DNA from: Methylobacterium sp. DB0501
GTDB lineage: Bacteria > Pseudomonadota > Alphaproteobacteria > Rhizobiales > Beijerinckiaceae
DNA: 64,000 nucleotides
Direction of reading: 5' to 3'
Assembly: GCF_011043735.1 (NCBI RefSeq)
Contig: NZ_JAAKGV010000007.1
Location: 62,001-126,000 of the forward strand
The notes under the pieces were generated by a model. That model had not been told where the DNA came from and ran no database searches. It was given only the letters and a program-made list of their open reading frames with translations. Both the position numbers and the translations under genes were made by a program. Positions 17,257-27,050 of the stretch are shown one piece after another (the first letter of the stretch is position 1; each line of letters starts with the position of its first letter).

Positions 17257-17618
17257 AAGGGTCGCTCCCGGGGTTGCCCGCTCCTTAGCCGGGGCGGTCC
17301 GGCGAGGCAAATGCACCGGGGGAAGGGCGGTGCCGCGTGGGAAGGGGGCGTCCCTTGGCAACGCAGCCCTTGCTGCGATGCGATCTCGCACTGCAACAAA
17401 GTCGGGTTCCACCGCTTCCAATCCCAGGCCGCCCGCCGCTATCCTGATCCCGACAAGCCCGAACCGGCGCGGAACGCCACCGCGAGCCGACCCGCCGGCA
17501 CCGTTCCGGTGCCCGAGGCCCGGGCAGGGTTCCACCGACCGACAATTCGCGGGCAATTCGGGGATCGAAAGCCGAACGCGCTTGCGTATGACCGGGTTTT
17601 GGCTATTTGCTGTGCACA
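17257..17618. other. Divergent promoter region between ispDF and dusB
   Basis: The 362 bases between the divergent ispDF and dusB starts hold no supported gene. They should contain both promoters. The 3' part (17560-17640) is lower in G+C (TATGACCGGGTTTTGGCTAT and TGACCATTATTTGAG are the richest parts) and is the likely place for dusB signals. No clear operator was identified. Confidence 0.4.
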
Positions 17619-18755
17619 ATGACGACTGACCATTATTTGAGCGTCGCGGCGCCGGGGGCCGGGCCGGCAGCGCTGCCAACAGGATCGCCGTCCGCAGGCG
17701 GTCTGCCGGCGTGCGGGACGCGGCGCGCATGCGGGGCGCCGCTCGCGCCGCTTTCCGGCATGCACGGGGCGCTCCTCGCGCCCCTTTTCGGTACGCACGG
17801 GGCGCTGCTCGCACCCCTTTCCGGCGTTACCGACCTGCATATGCGCCGCATCGCCCGCCGGCTCGGTGCCACCGCGACCGTGTCCGAGATGGTGGCGGCG
17901 GAGGATTTCGCCCGCGGCACCGAGGAGGCGCGCCTGCGGGCCGAGGGGGAGGGCGTGCTGCCCCACATCGTCCAGCTCGCCGGCTGCGACCCGCGCTGGA
18001 TGGCGGAGGGCGCCCGCCTCGCCGCGGCGAACGGCGCCGACGTGATCGACGTCAACATGGGCTGCCCGGCCAAGGCCGTGACCGGCGGCCAGGCCGGCTC
18101 GGCGCTGATGCGCGACCTCGACCATGCCGAGCGCCTGCTCGCCGCGGTGCGCGAGGCGGTGTCGGTGCCGGTCACCGTCAAGATGCGCCTCGGCTGGGAC
18201 GACGCCACCCGCAACGCCCCGGACCTGGCGCGGCGGGCCGAGCGGCTCGGCTACGCCGCCGTCACGGTGCACGGGCGCACCCGGCAGCAATTCTATACCG
18301 GCCGGGCCGACTGGGCGGCGATCCGCGCCGTGGCGCAAGCGGTGGCGATCCCGGTCGTCGCCAACGGCGACGTCGGCAGCCTCGACGAGGCCCGGGCCTG
18401 CCTGGCGGCGTCGGGCGCCGACGCGGTGATGATCGGGCGCGCGGCGGTCGGGCGGCCCTGGCTCGTCGCCGCGGTGGCGGCGGGGCTTGCCGGCGAGACC
18501 GTCCGGGAGCCCGACGCTGCCGCCCGGGCGGCGCTGGCCGCCGAGCATTACGAGGGGTTGCTCTCGCTCTACGGCGCCCGGATGGGCGTGCGTCACGCCC
18601 GCAAGCACCTCGCGGCCTATGCCGACCATGCCGGTGGGCTCTCCGCGCCTGAGCGGACCCGGCTCGTCACCACCACCGACCCGGACGAGGCCGCGCGGCT
18701 GCTGCGGCGCGCCTTCGAGGGCCCGGCCGCACGGCCTGCATCTCAGGCCGCATGA
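17619..18755 (+). CDS. dusB: tRNA-dihydrouridine synthase DusB with expanded N-terminus
   Basis: An FMN enzyme that reduces specific uridines in tRNA with NADPH. Core motifs are present: [14 protein letters not shown] (FMN-binding strand), [19 protein letters not shown] with the catalytic Cys, [22 protein letters not shown] and IPVVANGDV. The first ~70 residues are unusual. They are low-complexity and contain two additional copies of the GALLAPL(S/F)G segment before the true one, encoded by a 33-bp tandem repeat. Normal DusB begins only ~12 residues before this motif, so the real start may lie downstream; ATG 17619 (or TTG 17607) is the longest possibility. The stop overlaps the ntrB start (ATGA), as in many Alphaproteobacteria. 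Confidence 0.9.
   Translation: MTTDHYLSVAAPGAGPAALPTGSPSAGGLPACGTRRACGAPLAPLSGMHGALLAPLFGTHGALLAPLSGVTDLHMRRIARRLGATATVSEMVAAEDFARGTEEARLRAEGEGVLPHIVQLAGCDPRWMAEGARLAAANGADVIDVNMGCPAKAVTGGQAGSALMRDLDHAERLLAAVREAVSVPVTVKMRLGWDDATRNAPDLARRAERLGYAAVTVHGRTRQQFYTGRADWAAIRAVAQAVAIPVVANGDVGSLDEARACLAASGADAVMIGRAAVGRPWLVAAVAAGLAGETVREPDAAARAALAAEHYEGLLSLYGARMGVRHARKHLAAYADHAGGLSAPERTRLVTTTDPDEAARLLRRAFEGPAARPASQAA
17732..17830 (+). repeat. Three 33-bp tandem repeats at the start of dusB
   Basis: Copies start at 17732, 17765 and 17798, exactly 33 bases apart, each beginning CGGGGCGC and containing CTCGC(G/A)CC(G/C)CTTT. In frame they encode three 11-residue units of the form GA(P/L)LAPL(S/F)G plus two variable residues; only the third runs into the conserved VTDLHMRR of the enzyme. 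Confidence 0.85.
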
Positions 18756-19912
18756 GGATGAGCGATGCGCCAGCCCCCCCTGCCGCCCGCACCCGGAAGG
18801 CGTCGTTCATGAGCGACCCGACGAGCGAGATGATCATCAACGCCCTGCCGCTGCCCGTCCTGACCATCGGTCCGGACGAGCGGATCCTGCAGGTCAACAT
18901 GGCGGCCGAGCACTTCTTCGACTATTCGCGCCGGATGATGCAGCGCCAGCGCCTGCGCGACATCATCCCGTTCTCCTCGCCGATCATCGCGCTCGTGAAC
19001 GAGGTGCGCCGGCGCCGGGCCAGCGTCAGCGAGTACCGGGTGGAACTGGCCTCGCCGCGCAGCGGCATCGAGCGCAGCGTCGACGTGTTCGCGACCCATC
19101 TCGACGACGACCTCGTGGTGCTGATGCTCCAGGAGCGCACCATCGCCGACAAGATGAACCGCCAGCTCACCCATCGGGGTGCGGCCCGCTCGATGGTGGC
19201 GCTCGGCGCGATGCTGGCCCACGAGATCAAGAACCCGCTCGCCGGCATCCGCGGCGCGGCCCAGCTCCTCGAGCAGTCGGCCGCCGAGGACGACCGCCTC
19301 CTGACCCGGCTGATCTGCGACGAATCCGACCGGATCGTCCGTATCGTCGAGCGGATGGAGCTCTTCGGCGACGAGCGCCCGGTCGAGCGTGGGCCCGTCA
19401 ACGTCCACGGCGTCCTCGACCAGGTCAAGCGCTCGGCCCAGTCGGGCTTCGCCCGCCACATCCGCTTCGTCGAGAACTACGATCCCTCGCTGCCGCCGGT
19501 CCTCGGCAACCGCGACCAGCTGATCCAGGTCATCCTGAACCTCGTCAAGAACGCCGCCGAGGCGATCGGCGCCGACGCGGTCGACGGCGAGATCATCCTG
19601 TCGACCGCCTTCCGCACCGGGCTTCGCCTCCAGGTGCCGGGCTCGCGCGAGCGGGTCAGCCTGCCGATCGAGGTCGCGGTGCGCGACAACGGCCCCGGCG
19701 TCACCGCCGAGCTGCTGCCGGACCTGTTCGACCCCTTCGTCACCACCAAGGCGCAAGGCTCGGGCCTCGGCCTCGCGCTGGTGGCCAAGATCGTCGGCGA
19801 CCATGGCGGCATCGTCGAGTGCGATCCCGCCCCCCGCCGCACCACCTTCCGCGTCCTCCTGCCGATGTCGCATGCCCGCGACGGGCGCGAATCCTCCGCC
19901 GAGACCGAGTGA
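18752..19912 (+). CDS. ntrB: Nitrogen regulation sensor kinase NtrB
   Basis: A 386-residue cytoplasmic kinase of the NtrB/GlnL type. An N-terminal PAS domain (~residues 25-130, [18 protein letters not shown]) is followed by the phospho-acceptor His157 in [20 protein letters not shown] and a HATPase with [17 protein letters not shown] and GSGLGLALV boxes. It phosphorylates NtrC when nitrogen is limiting and is normally controlled by PII protein binding. It overlaps dusB by four bases and is followed after five bases by ntrC, so dusB-ntrBC form one operon. The first ~18 residues (Ala/Pro-rich) may not be translated; ATG 18809 is an internal alternative. Confidence 0.95.
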   Translation: MRMSDAPAPPAARTRKASFMSDPTSEMIINALPLPVLTIGPDERILQVNMAAEHFFDYSRRMMQRQRLRDIIPFSSPIIALVNEVRRRRASVSEYRVELASPRSGIERSVDVFATHLDDDLVVLMLQERTIADKMNRQLTHRGAARSMVALGAMLAHEIKNPLAGIRGAAQLLEQSAAEDDRLLTRLICDESDRIVRIVERMELFGDERPVERGPVNVHGVLDQVKRSAQSGFARHIRFVENYDPSLPPVLGNRDQLIQVILNLVKNAAEAIGADAVDGEIILSTAFRTGLRLQVPGSRERVSLPIEVAVRDNGPGVTAELLPDLFDPFVTTKAQGSGLGLALVAKIVGDHGGIVECDPAPRRTTFRVLLPMSHARDGRESSAETE

Positions 19913-19917
19913 GCGCC

Positions 19918-21375
19918 ATGCCGAACGGACACATCATCGTGGCGGACGACGACGCCGCCATCCGCACCGTGCTCAACCAGGCGCTGTCGCGCGCCGGCTA
20001 CGAGGTCCGCTCGACCGGCAACGCCGCCACCCTGTGGCGCTGGGTGGCACAAGGGGAGGGCGACCTCGTCATCACCGACGTGGTGATGCCCGACGAGAAC
20101 GCCTTCGACCTGCTGCCGCGGATCAAGCGGGTGCGGCCGGACCTGCCGATCATCGTGATGAGCGCGCAGAACACCTTCATGACGGCGATCCGCGCGTCCG
20201 AGCGCGGCGCCTACGAATATCTCCCCAAGCCCTTCGACCTGAAGGAGCTGACGGCGATCGTCGGCCGTGCCCTGTCGCGTCCGCGCGGCAGCGCCGCCCC
20301 GGGCGCGGCGCCGGAGAACGAGGATATCCCGCTCGTCGGCCGCTCGCCGGCGATGCAGGAGATCTACCGCGCGCTCGCCCGCCTGATGCCGACCGACCTC
20401 ACGGTGATGATCACCGGCGAATCCGGCACCGGCAAGGAGCTGGTGGCCCGGGCGCTCCACGATTACGGACGGCGCCGCTCGGGGCCGTTCGTGCCGGTCA
20501 ACATGGCGGCGATCCCCCGCGACCTGATCGAATCCGAGCTGTTCGGCCACGAGAAGGGGGCCTTCACGGGCGCGACCGCGCGCTCCGCCGGCCGCTTCGA
20601 GCAGGCCGAGGGCGGCACGCTCTTCCTCGACGAGATCGGCGACATGCCGATGGAGGCCCAGACCCGGCTCCTGCGGGTGCTGCAACAGGGCGAGTACACC
20701 ACCGTCGGCGGCCGGGTGCCGATCAAGACCAATGTCCGCATCATCGCGGCGACCAACAAGGACCTGCGGGTCTCGATCCAGCAGGGGATCTTCCGCGAGG
20801 ACCTGTTCTTCCGCCTCAACGTCGTGCCGTTGCGCCTGCCGGCCCTGCGCGAGCGCTCCGAGGACGTGCCGGACCTGGTGCGCCACTTCTTCGTGCTGGT
20901 CGAGCGCGAGGGCCTGACGCGCAAGCAGCTCGACGGCGACGCCATGGAGAAGCTCAAGCGCTACCGCTGGCCCGGCAACGTGCGCGAGCTCGAGAACCTG
21001 GTGCGGCGCCTGGCGGCGCTCTATCCCCAGGAGACGATCACCGGCCCGGTGATCGAGGCCGAGCTCGACACCCTGCCGCTCGCCGCCCCCGCCCAAGGCG
21101 GGACGGCGCGCAAGGGGAACGGGGAATCCGAGGGCCTGTCGGCGGCGGTGGAGCGGCACCTGTCGGAGTATTTCTCCGGCTACCGGGACACCCTGCCGCC
21201 GCCCGGCCTCTATCACCGCATCCTGCGCGAGATCGAGGGACCGCTGATCGGCGCGGCGCTGGCGGCGACCCGCGGCAACCAGATCCGGGCCGCCGAATTG
21301 CTGGGGGTGAACCGCAACACCCTGCGCAAGAAGGTGCGCGACCTCGACCTGCAGGTCTTCCGCACCCCGCGCTGA
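19918..21375 (+). CDS. ntrC: Nitrogen regulator NtrC, sigma-54 activator
   Basis: A 485-residue bacterial enhancer-binding protein. The receiver domain has Asp54 in LVITDVVMP; the AAA+ domain has Walker A GESGTGKE, the sigma-54-contacting GAFTGA loop intact at about residue 214, Walker [12 protein letters not shown] and the arginine-finger region. The C-terminal Fis-type helix-turn-helix reads [19 protein letters not shown]. An Ala/Gly-rich linker separates AAA+ and DNA-binding domains. It would activate glnA, glnK and related promoters once phosphorylated by NtrB. Start ATG 19918 gives the family N-terminus. Confidence 0.96.
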   Translation: MPNGHIIVADDDAAIRTVLNQALSRAGYEVRSTGNAATLWRWVAQGEGDLVITDVVMPDENAFDLLPRIKRVRPDLPIIVMSAQNTFMTAIRASERGAYEYLPKPFDLKELTAIVGRALSRPRGSAAPGAAPENEDIPLVGRSPAMQEIYRALARLMPTDLTVMITGESGTGKELVARALHDYGRRRSGPFVPVNMAAIPRDLIESELFGHEKGAFTGATARSAGRFEQAEGGTLFLDEIGDMPMEAQTRLLRVLQQGEYTTVGGRVPIKTNVRIIAATNKDLRVSIQQGIFREDLFFRLNVVPLRLPALRERSEDVPDLVRHFFVLVEREGLTRKQLDGDAMEKLKRYRWPGNVRELENLVRRLAALYPQETITGPVIEAELDTLPLAAPAQGGTARKGNGESEGLSAAVERHLSEYFSGYRDTLPPPGLYHRILREIEGPLIGAALAATRGNQIRAAELLGVNRNTLRKKVRDLDLQVFRTPR

Positions 21376-22241
21376 ACGGCGGACCCGCGCGGCCGGGTGG
21401 CGAACCGACCCGACTGCGCGCGGCATTCCGACGCATCGGTAGAGACACCCTTCGTGCGTGCGTGCCTGTCGGGATAATTTGGCGGGACAATCTGGCAAGG
21501 GCGAACCGAGCCGGGCCGGCCTGGCCCGGTTTCGGCCCGACCCGATGTCGCGGGCGATCGTTTCGCCGCACCGCGTTCTCGTGTCGCGCCCATGCTCAAG
21601 CTCGGCCCTGCACCGCCCGGCCACTGATTCAAACCCGTTGCGGCAGCAATAAGGGAAGTTTTTACTTTGCCTGCCCCGGACGATGCGCAATCGAGTCCGG
21701 GACAGGTGCCGGCGAAATAGTCTGCGTTAGCGCATGAGGACAACCGATCGTCGCGATATGAAGCGGACACAACCGTGAATTCGTGGGCGCGGCCCGGTCT
21801 CGACCGATCAAGCCGGTCTGCGGTGGCCGGGGAATGCGGGACTGGATTGGATCTCTGCGCGCCGGCTCCCACGGCGAAAACGTATTAATTCGCTCTTTTT
21901 ACCGATTATTAAGTGACCCCCGGCCGGGGCTGCGACGCCCGGCCGGCCCGTCCCGCCGGCCCGCGACCGGCCGGCGCGGGACCTCGGATACCCATACCAA
22001 GCCACTGATTGAAAATGGGTTTCCCGGAATCCCACTGTGCTCCGGGACCGATCCGCACACCCTCCTACCCCCGCGCGAGGCAGCGCCGGAGCACCGCTCC
22101 GGCCGGCATGGTTGACGCTACGGTAACAGGTTACACTAAAGCAGTTCCATCTCTTGTGTTGATCCAGACACCTTGCAGTTGACGGAGACTGGCGTAACAT
22201 CCATCACCTCGGACGGGGGCCCGCACTTCTCGAGGACCGCA
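21376..22241. other. Long regulatory gap between ntrC and the MucR-like gene
   Basis: 866 bases with no supported gene. Several AT-rich patches stand out from the G+C-rich background: around 21648-21672, 21881-21915 (CGTATTAATTCGCTCTTTTT then ATTATTAAG) and 22005-22030. These are the kind of target MucR/Ros proteins bind, and a long AT-patched leader is typical of autoregulated mucR genes. The stretch separates the dusB-ntrBC operon from the MucR-like gene, so ntrYX is probably not read through from ntrBC. Confidence 0.45.
21881..21890 (+). promoter_or_regulatory. Motif CGTATTAATT, copy upstream of the MucR-like gene
   Basis: The ten bases CGTATTAATT followed by CGC recur at 22933-22942 (there followed by TCGC) just before ntrY. 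Both are in AT-rich patches of otherwise G+C-rich leaders. Shared control by the MucR-like protein is an inference. Confidence 0.35.
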
Positions 22242-22679
22242 ATGAGTTCAGCTGACCACGTCGAAACGCCTCAGATGATCGGCCTGGTGTCCGATATTGT
22301 ATCGGCCTACGTGTCGAACAACAGCGTCCCGGTGGGCGAGCTGTCGAGCCTGATCCGCAGCGTCCACGAGGCGGTGGCCCGGCTCGGCACGGCCGCGCCG
22401 GCGGAGCCCGAGCGGCTGGTCCCGCCGGTGCCGATCAAGAAGACCGTCTCGCCCGACTACCTGATCAGCCTGGAGGACGGGCGCCGGTACCGGACGCTGA
22501 AGCGCCACCTCGCCGGGCGCGGCCTTACGCCCGAGCAGTACCGGACGAAGTGGGGCCTGCCGCCCGACTATCCGATGGTCGCCGCGAACTACGCCGCCCA
22601 GCGCTCCGAGCTCGCCAAGAGCATCGGGCTGGGCCAGAAGCCGGTGGTCCGCCGCCCGCGCTCGACGCAGGCCGCCTGA
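22242..22679 (+). CDS. mucR: MucR/Ros-family regulator lacking zinc ligands
   Basis: A 145-residue protein of the prokaryotic zinc-finger family, which represses or silences AT-rich promoters (exopolysaccharide, motility, cell cycle). The N-terminal half resembles the MucR oligomerisation region; the DNA-binding core is SPDYLISLEDGRRYRTLKRH followed by LAGRGLTPEQYRTKWGLPPD. Where zinc-binding members have Cys, Asp/Cys, His, His, this one has Ser76, Asp79 and His89, with no second His (AGRG follows). Zinc binding is therefore unlikely, as reported for some Mesorhizobium loti Ml proteins that fold without it. ATG 22242 has GAGGA upstream. Its position between ntrC and ntrY is unusual. Confidence 0.9.
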   Translation: MSSADHVETPQMIGLVSDIVSAYVSNNSVPVGELSSLIRSVHEAVARLGTAAPAEPERLVPPVPIKKTVSPDYLISLEDGRRYRTLKRHLAGRGLTPEQYRTKWGLPPDYPMVAANYAAQRSELAKSIGLGQKPVVRRPRSTQAA

Positions 22680-22686
22680 GACCGTC

Positions 22687-22706
22687 TCCGGAAGGGTCCT
22701 TCCGGA
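22687..22706 (+). terminator. Hairpin after the MucR-like gene
   Basis: Nine-base perfect stem, 22687-22695 (TCCGGAAGG) with 22698-22706, and a two-base loop, seven bases after the stop. There is no T-tract, so it may be a weak terminator or an mRNA 3' end stabiliser. It is contiguous with a dispersed repeat copy. Confidence 0.5.
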
Positions 22707-22729
22707 AACGGGATCACCGGCCCGCGACG

Positions 22730-22843
22730 GCGGAGCGTCGCTCCGCCCGCCCGGGCGGGATCGAAATCCGCATCGCGACGGCGATCGGGCGAAAGCGATC
22801 CGACGGGATCGCCGGAGGCCGCCGATCGGATGTCGTATGACCC
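22730..22843 (+). repeat. Dispersed intergenic repeat, copy A
   Basis: Shares GAAATCCGCATCGCGA, GCGATCCGACGGGATCGCCG and GTCGTATGACCC with copy C (50496-50619). More diverged or inverted copies lie at 45361-45470 (B) and 48159-48230 (D). All four are intergenic, next to gene ends. Confidence 0.65.
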
Positions 22844-22932
22844 GGCGCTCGCCCATCCGGGCGCGAGGCCGCACCGGATGCTCCCCGCGCGGGCCCGATC
22901 CCCGCGGCCGCGAGTGCCGCCGCGGCGGCATC

Positions 22933-22942
22933 CGTATTAATT
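22933..22942 (+). promoter_or_regulatory. Motif CGTATTAATT, copy upstream of ntrY
   Basis: Second occurrence of the ten-base motif seen at 21881-21890, 31 bases before the ntrY start. A short inverted repeat CACTGTAGTG follows at about 22950-22959. The position would suit an operator overlapping the ntrY promoter. Confidence 0.35.
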
Positions 22943-22972
22943 TCGCCACACTGTAGTGGCCTTGCACCACGG

Positions 22973-25282
22973 ATGTTGTTCACACGACGCCCCCGGGCTT
23001 CGGCGCCCCCCTCCGGCGCAGCCGGTCCCACCCCCGGGCCGATTCCGGACGCCGCCCCGCGGGGTCCGGGCTGGTTCGGGGCCCTGGCGGTCATCGTCGC
23101 CCTGGCGCTGGCCCTCGCCACCTTCCTGATCCTGGTCGGCGCCACCGCGATCGCGCCGACCCACACCGTGGTGGTGGCGCTGCTGCTCAGCAACGTCGTC
23201 CTGGTGCTGCTCCTCGTCGTGGTGATCGCCTGGGAGGCGCGGGTCTTCCTGCGGGCGCGGCGCGCCAACGCGGCCGCCGCGCGGCTGCACACCCGCATCG
23301 TCGGCCTGTTCAGCCTGATCGCGACCCTGCCGACGGTGCTGCTCGCCGTGGTGGCGTCGATCACGCTCGAGCGCGGCCTGTCGCCCTGGTTCTCGGACCG
23401 GATGCGCAACGTCGTGCTGATGTCGGTCGACGTGGCCGACGCCTACCTGACCAACCAGTGCCAGAGCCTCGCCCGCGAGGCCCGGATCCTCTCCGACGAC
23501 CTGACCCGGGCGCGGCCCGCCTTCGACGTCGAGCGCGTCTGGTTCGAGAGCTTCCTGACGGCCCGGGCCGCCTCCCTCGGCCTGCCGATCGCCCGGATCA
23601 TGCGCTCGCCGACCGAGACCGTGGCGCGGGCCAATATCGACATCCTCAAGGACCCGCCGCTGCCCTCGGCCAGCGACTTCGAGGAGGCCGCGAAATCCGC
23701 CGACGCCACCTGCCTGCTGCCGCGGGAGGGGCGGGTGTTCGGCACGCTGATGCGGCTGCCGGCCTACGACGACGCCTTCCTGCTGGTCGAGCGCGAGGTG
23801 ACGCGGCTCGCCGTCGAGTTCCCGGGGGTGTCGCGGGCCGCCGCGACCGAGTTCCTGACCATCGATGCCGGGCGGCGCAGCGTGCAGATCGCCTTCGCGA
23901 CGATGTTCGCGCTGATCGCCCTGATCGCGCTCCTGTCGGCGGTGTGGTTCGGGCTCAACTTCGCCAACCGCTTCGTGGTGCCGATCCGCCGGCTGATCAA
24001 CGCCGCCGACCAGGTCGCGTCCGGCAACTACTACGCCCAGGTGCCGTTCCGGAAGACGGAGGGCGACCTGCAGCATCTCGGCGAGAGCTTCAACAAGATG
24101 ACGCAGGAGCTGAGCCGCCAGCGCACCACCCTGATCGAGCAGAGCGAGCAGATCGACAGCCGCCGCCGCTTCACCGAGGCGGTGCTCGCCGGGGTGCCGG
24201 CGGGCGTGATCGGCGTCGACGGGCGCGGGGTCATCACCATCGCCAACCCCTCCGTCGAGCGGATGCTCGGGCGCTCGGTCGCCGACCTCGTCGGCGAGCC
24301 CCTGGAGGCGGTGATGCCCGAGCTCGGCGGCCTGCCGGGCGACGCCCGGGCCCGCCCGACGCAGCAGCAGATCCAGATCGCCCGCAACGGCCGCGAGCGC
24401 ACCATCGACGTGCGCACCACGAGCGAGCAGTCGCAGGACGGCGACCGCGGCTACGTCGTCACCCTCGACGACATCACCGACCTCGTCACGGCGCAGCGCA
24501 CCTCGGCCTGGGCCGACGTCGCGCGCCGCATCGCCCACGAGATCAAGAACCCGCTGACCCCGATCCAGCTCTCGGCCGAGCGCATCCGGCGCAAGTACGG
24601 GAAGGTCATCACCGCCGACAAGGAGATCTTCGAGCAGTGCGTCGCCACGATCGTGCGCCAGGTCGACGACATCAAGCGGATGGTGGACGAGTTCTCGTCC
24701 TTCGCCCGGATGCCGAAGCCCGCGATCGCCCGCAACGACCTGACCGAGATCGTCAAGCAGAACCTGTTCATGATGCGGGTGGCCCATCCCGACGTGACCT
24801 TCACGCTGGAGGAGGGCGCGAACCGCGTCAGCGCCGCCTTCGACACCCGGCTCCTGTCGCAGGCGATCACCAACATCCTCAAGAACGCCGTCGAGGCGGT
24901 GCAGGCGGTGCCGGAGGACGTGCGCGGTGAGAGCCTGGTCGCCGTGCGCCTCTACGAGGAGGGCGAGGCGGCGGTGATCGAGATCACCGATACCGGCAAG
25001 GGATTCCCGCAGGAAGGGCGCCAGCGGCTGCTCGAACCCTATATGACCACCCGCGAGGGGGGCACGGGCCTCGGATTGGCGATCGTGAGCAAGGTCTTGG
25101 AAGAGCACGGCGGCGGCATCGAGCTGAACGACAACCCGCGGGGGCGCGGCGGGCAGGTGCGCATGCGGGTCCTCAGGGAGGTGCGGCGCGACGCAGGCCC
25201 CGACGGCGGCGCGAGCCGGCCCGCGCGGCCGGCGCAAGCCCAGCAGATCTCGCCGCAGGCCTCGCCGGAGCCCGCCGCGTGA
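22973..25282 (+). CDS. ntrY: Membrane sensor kinase NtrY
   Basis: A 769-residue histidine kinase. About four membrane segments lie in the first ~320 residues, with an extracytoplasmic sensor region between the second pair, then a HAMP linker (NRFVVPIRRLINAADQV), a PAS domain (FTEAVLAGVPAGVIGVDG), phospho-acceptor His in [20 protein letters not shown] and a HATPase with GTGLGLAIVSKVLEEHGG. It phosphorylates NtrX; in related bacteria the pair responds to nitrogen and oxygen or redox status. The start ATG 22973 follows an AT-rich patch. The C-terminal ~25 residues are an Ala/Pro-rich extension. ntrX follows after 125 bases. Confidence 0.95.
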   Translation: MLFTRRPRASAPPSGAAGPTPGPIPDAAPRGPGWFGALAVIVALALALATFLILVGATAIAPTHTVVVALLLSNVVLVLLLVVVIAWEARVFLRARRANAAAARLHTRIVGLFSLIATLPTVLLAVVASITLERGLSPWFSDRMRNVVLMSVDVADAYLTNQCQSLAREARILSDDLTRARPAFDVERVWFESFLTARAASLGLPIARIMRSPTETVARANIDILKDPPLPSASDFEEAAKSADATCLLPREGRVFGTLMRLPAYDDAFLLVEREVTRLAVEFPGVSRAAATEFLTIDAGRRSVQIAFATMFALIALIALLSAVWFGLNFANRFVVPIRRLINAADQVASGNYYAQVPFRKTEGDLQHLGESFNKMTQELSRQRTTLIEQSEQIDSRRRFTEAVLAGVPAGVIGVDGRGVITIANPSVERMLGRSVADLVGEPLEAVMPELGGLPGDARARPTQQQIQIARNGRERTIDVRTTSEQSQDGDRGYVVTLDDITDLVTAQRTSAWADVARRIAHEIKNPLTPIQLSAERIRRKYGKVITADKEIFEQCVATIVRQVDDIKRMVDEFSSFARMPKPAIARNDLTEIVKQNLFMMRVAHPDVTFTLEEGANRVSAAFDTRLLSQAITNILKNAVEAVQAVPEDVRGESLVAVRLYEEGEAAVIEITDTGKGFPQEGRQRLLEPYMTTREGGTGLGLAIVSKVLEEHGGGIELNDNPRGRGGQVRMRVLREVRRDAGPDGGASRPARPAQAQQISPQASPEPAA

Positions 25283-25407
25283 CGCGCCCGGCCCGCCGCC
25301 GGGCGCGCCGGACCGCGCACAGCCCATTTCCACACAGCCCAATTCGATACAGCAGCGGGTGCGCGGCCTCCGGGACCGCCATCAGCGCCGCGGGGAGGCC
25401 CTGAGCC

Positions 25408-26778
25408 ATGAGCGCCGACATTCTGATCGTCGATGACGAGGCCGACATCCGCGAACTCGTCGCCGGCATCCTCGACGACGAGGGCCACCGCACCCGCACC
25501 GCCGGCTCCTCCGACGAGGCCCTGTCGGCGATCGAGGCGCGCCGCCCGCACCTCGTCTTCCTCGACATCTGGCTCCAGGGCTCGCGCCTCGACGGGCTGC
25601 AGGTGCTCGACGTCATCAAGGCCCAGGCCCCGGACCTGCCGGTGGTGATGATCTCGGGCCACGGCAACATCGAGACCGCCGTCTCGGCGATCAAGGCGGG
25701 CGCCTACGACTTCATCGAGAAGCCGTTCAAGGCCGACCGGCTGATCCTGGTCGCCGAGCGGGCGCTGGAGGCCTCGCGGCTCAAGCGCGAGGTGCGCGAC
25801 CTCAAGGCGCGCTCCGGCCAGGCGAGCCGCATCGTCGGCGCCTCGGTGGCGGCCAACCAGCTGCGCCAGACCGTCGAGCGCGTCGCCCCCACCAATGCCC
25901 GGGTGATGATCTCCGGCGCGCCGGGCTCCGGCAAGGAGCTGTCGGCCCGCACCATCCACGCCGCCTCGTCGCGGGCGAGCGGTCCCTTCGTGGTGATCAA
26001 CGCCGCCACGATCACGCCCGACACGATGGAGGCCGAGCTGTTCGGCGTCGAGGCGGCCGACGGCAAGCCGCGCCGGGTCGGGGCGCTCGAGGAGGCCCAT
26101 GGCGGCAGCCTCTACATCGACGAGGTCGCGGACATGCCGCGCGAGACCCAGAACCGCATCCTGCGGGTCCTCGTCGACCAGAACTTCCAGCGCGTCGGCG
26201 GCACCACCCGGGTCCATGTCGACGTGCGGATCATCTCGTCCTCGTCGCGCGACCTCGCCGAGGAGATCGCCGGCGGCCGCTTCCGCGAGGACCTCTTCCA
26301 CCGCCTGAGCGTCGTGCCGATCCGCATCCCCTCGCTCGCCGAGCGGCGCGAGGACGTGCCGGAACTGATCGCGTTCTTCATGGAGCAGATCTCGGCCGCC
26401 ACCGGCCTGCCGCAACGCCGCATCGCCGCCGACGCCATGGCGGTGCTGCAGTCGCACGACTGGCCCGGCAACGTCCGCCAGCTGCGCAACAACGTCGAAC
26501 GGCTGATGATCCTGACGCAGGGCGACCCCGAGACCGAGGTCACGACCGAGATGCTGCCGAGCGAGGTCGGCGCGCTGGTCCCCACCACCCCGAGCGGCGC
26601 CGGCGGCGAGAAGCTGATGAGCCTGGCGCTCCGCGAGGCGCGGGAGATCTTCGAGCGCGAGTACCTGGTGGCGCAGATCGCCCGGTTCTCCGGCAACATC
26701 TCTCGCACCGCCGAGTTCATCGGCATGGAGCGCTCGGCCCTGCACCGGAAGCTCAAGTCCCTCGGCATCGGTGCCTGA
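25408..26778 (+). CDS. ntrX: Response regulator NtrX
   Basis: A 456-residue NtrC-family regulator: receiver with phospho-acceptor Asp in LVFLDIWLQG, AAA+ domain with Walker A GAPGSGKE, Walker B GGSLYIDEVAD, and a Fis-type DNA-binding end (ISRTAEFIGMERSALHRKLK). The sigma-54 contact loop GAFTGA is absent: the place where it should stand reads FGVEAADGKPRRVGALE. It therefore probably acts with sigma-70, as a repressor or by another route. Loss of this loop is seen in other alphaproteobacterial NtrX proteins. GGGAGG precedes ATG 25408. Confidence 0.95.
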   Translation: MSADILIVDDEADIRELVAGILDDEGHRTRTAGSSDEALSAIEARRPHLVFLDIWLQGSRLDGLQVLDVIKAQAPDLPVVMISGHGNIETAVSAIKAGAYDFIEKPFKADRLILVAERALEASRLKREVRDLKARSGQASRIVGASVAANQLRQTVERVAPTNARVMISGAPGSGKELSARTIHAASSRASGPFVVINAATITPDTMEAELFGVEAADGKPRRVGALEEAHGGSLYIDEVADMPRETQNRILRVLVDQNFQRVGGTTRVHVDVRIISSSSRDLAEEIAGGRFREDLFHRLSVVPIRIPSLAERREDVPELIAFFMEQISAATGLPQRRIAADAMAVLQSHDWPGNVRQLRNNVERLMILTQGDPETEVTTEMLPSEVGALVPTTPSGAGGEKLMSLALREAREIFEREYLVAQIARFSGNISRTAEFIGMERSALHRKLKSLGIGA

Positions 26779-27050
26779 TTCCCGAAGCCCGCTTTTGTGA
26801 GTGTCAAGCTCCGGTTTGTCTGCTAAGCCGGCCCGTGGCCGGGGCACGACAGGATCGCGGGCACGGCCGGACGCGGCGGATTCGGCGGCCCGGGGGATCT
26901 CCCCTGCGGCCAGTCTGCACTTGCGCCCGGGCGAGCTTCACCGTGTAATGGGGCGGCCGGATCCCGGGGCGGCGCGTCGCGCCTCCCGCACAACGACAAC
27001 ACGGACCGACCCGTCGACAGGACTGGCAGCGGGTTCAAAGGACAAGAAGA

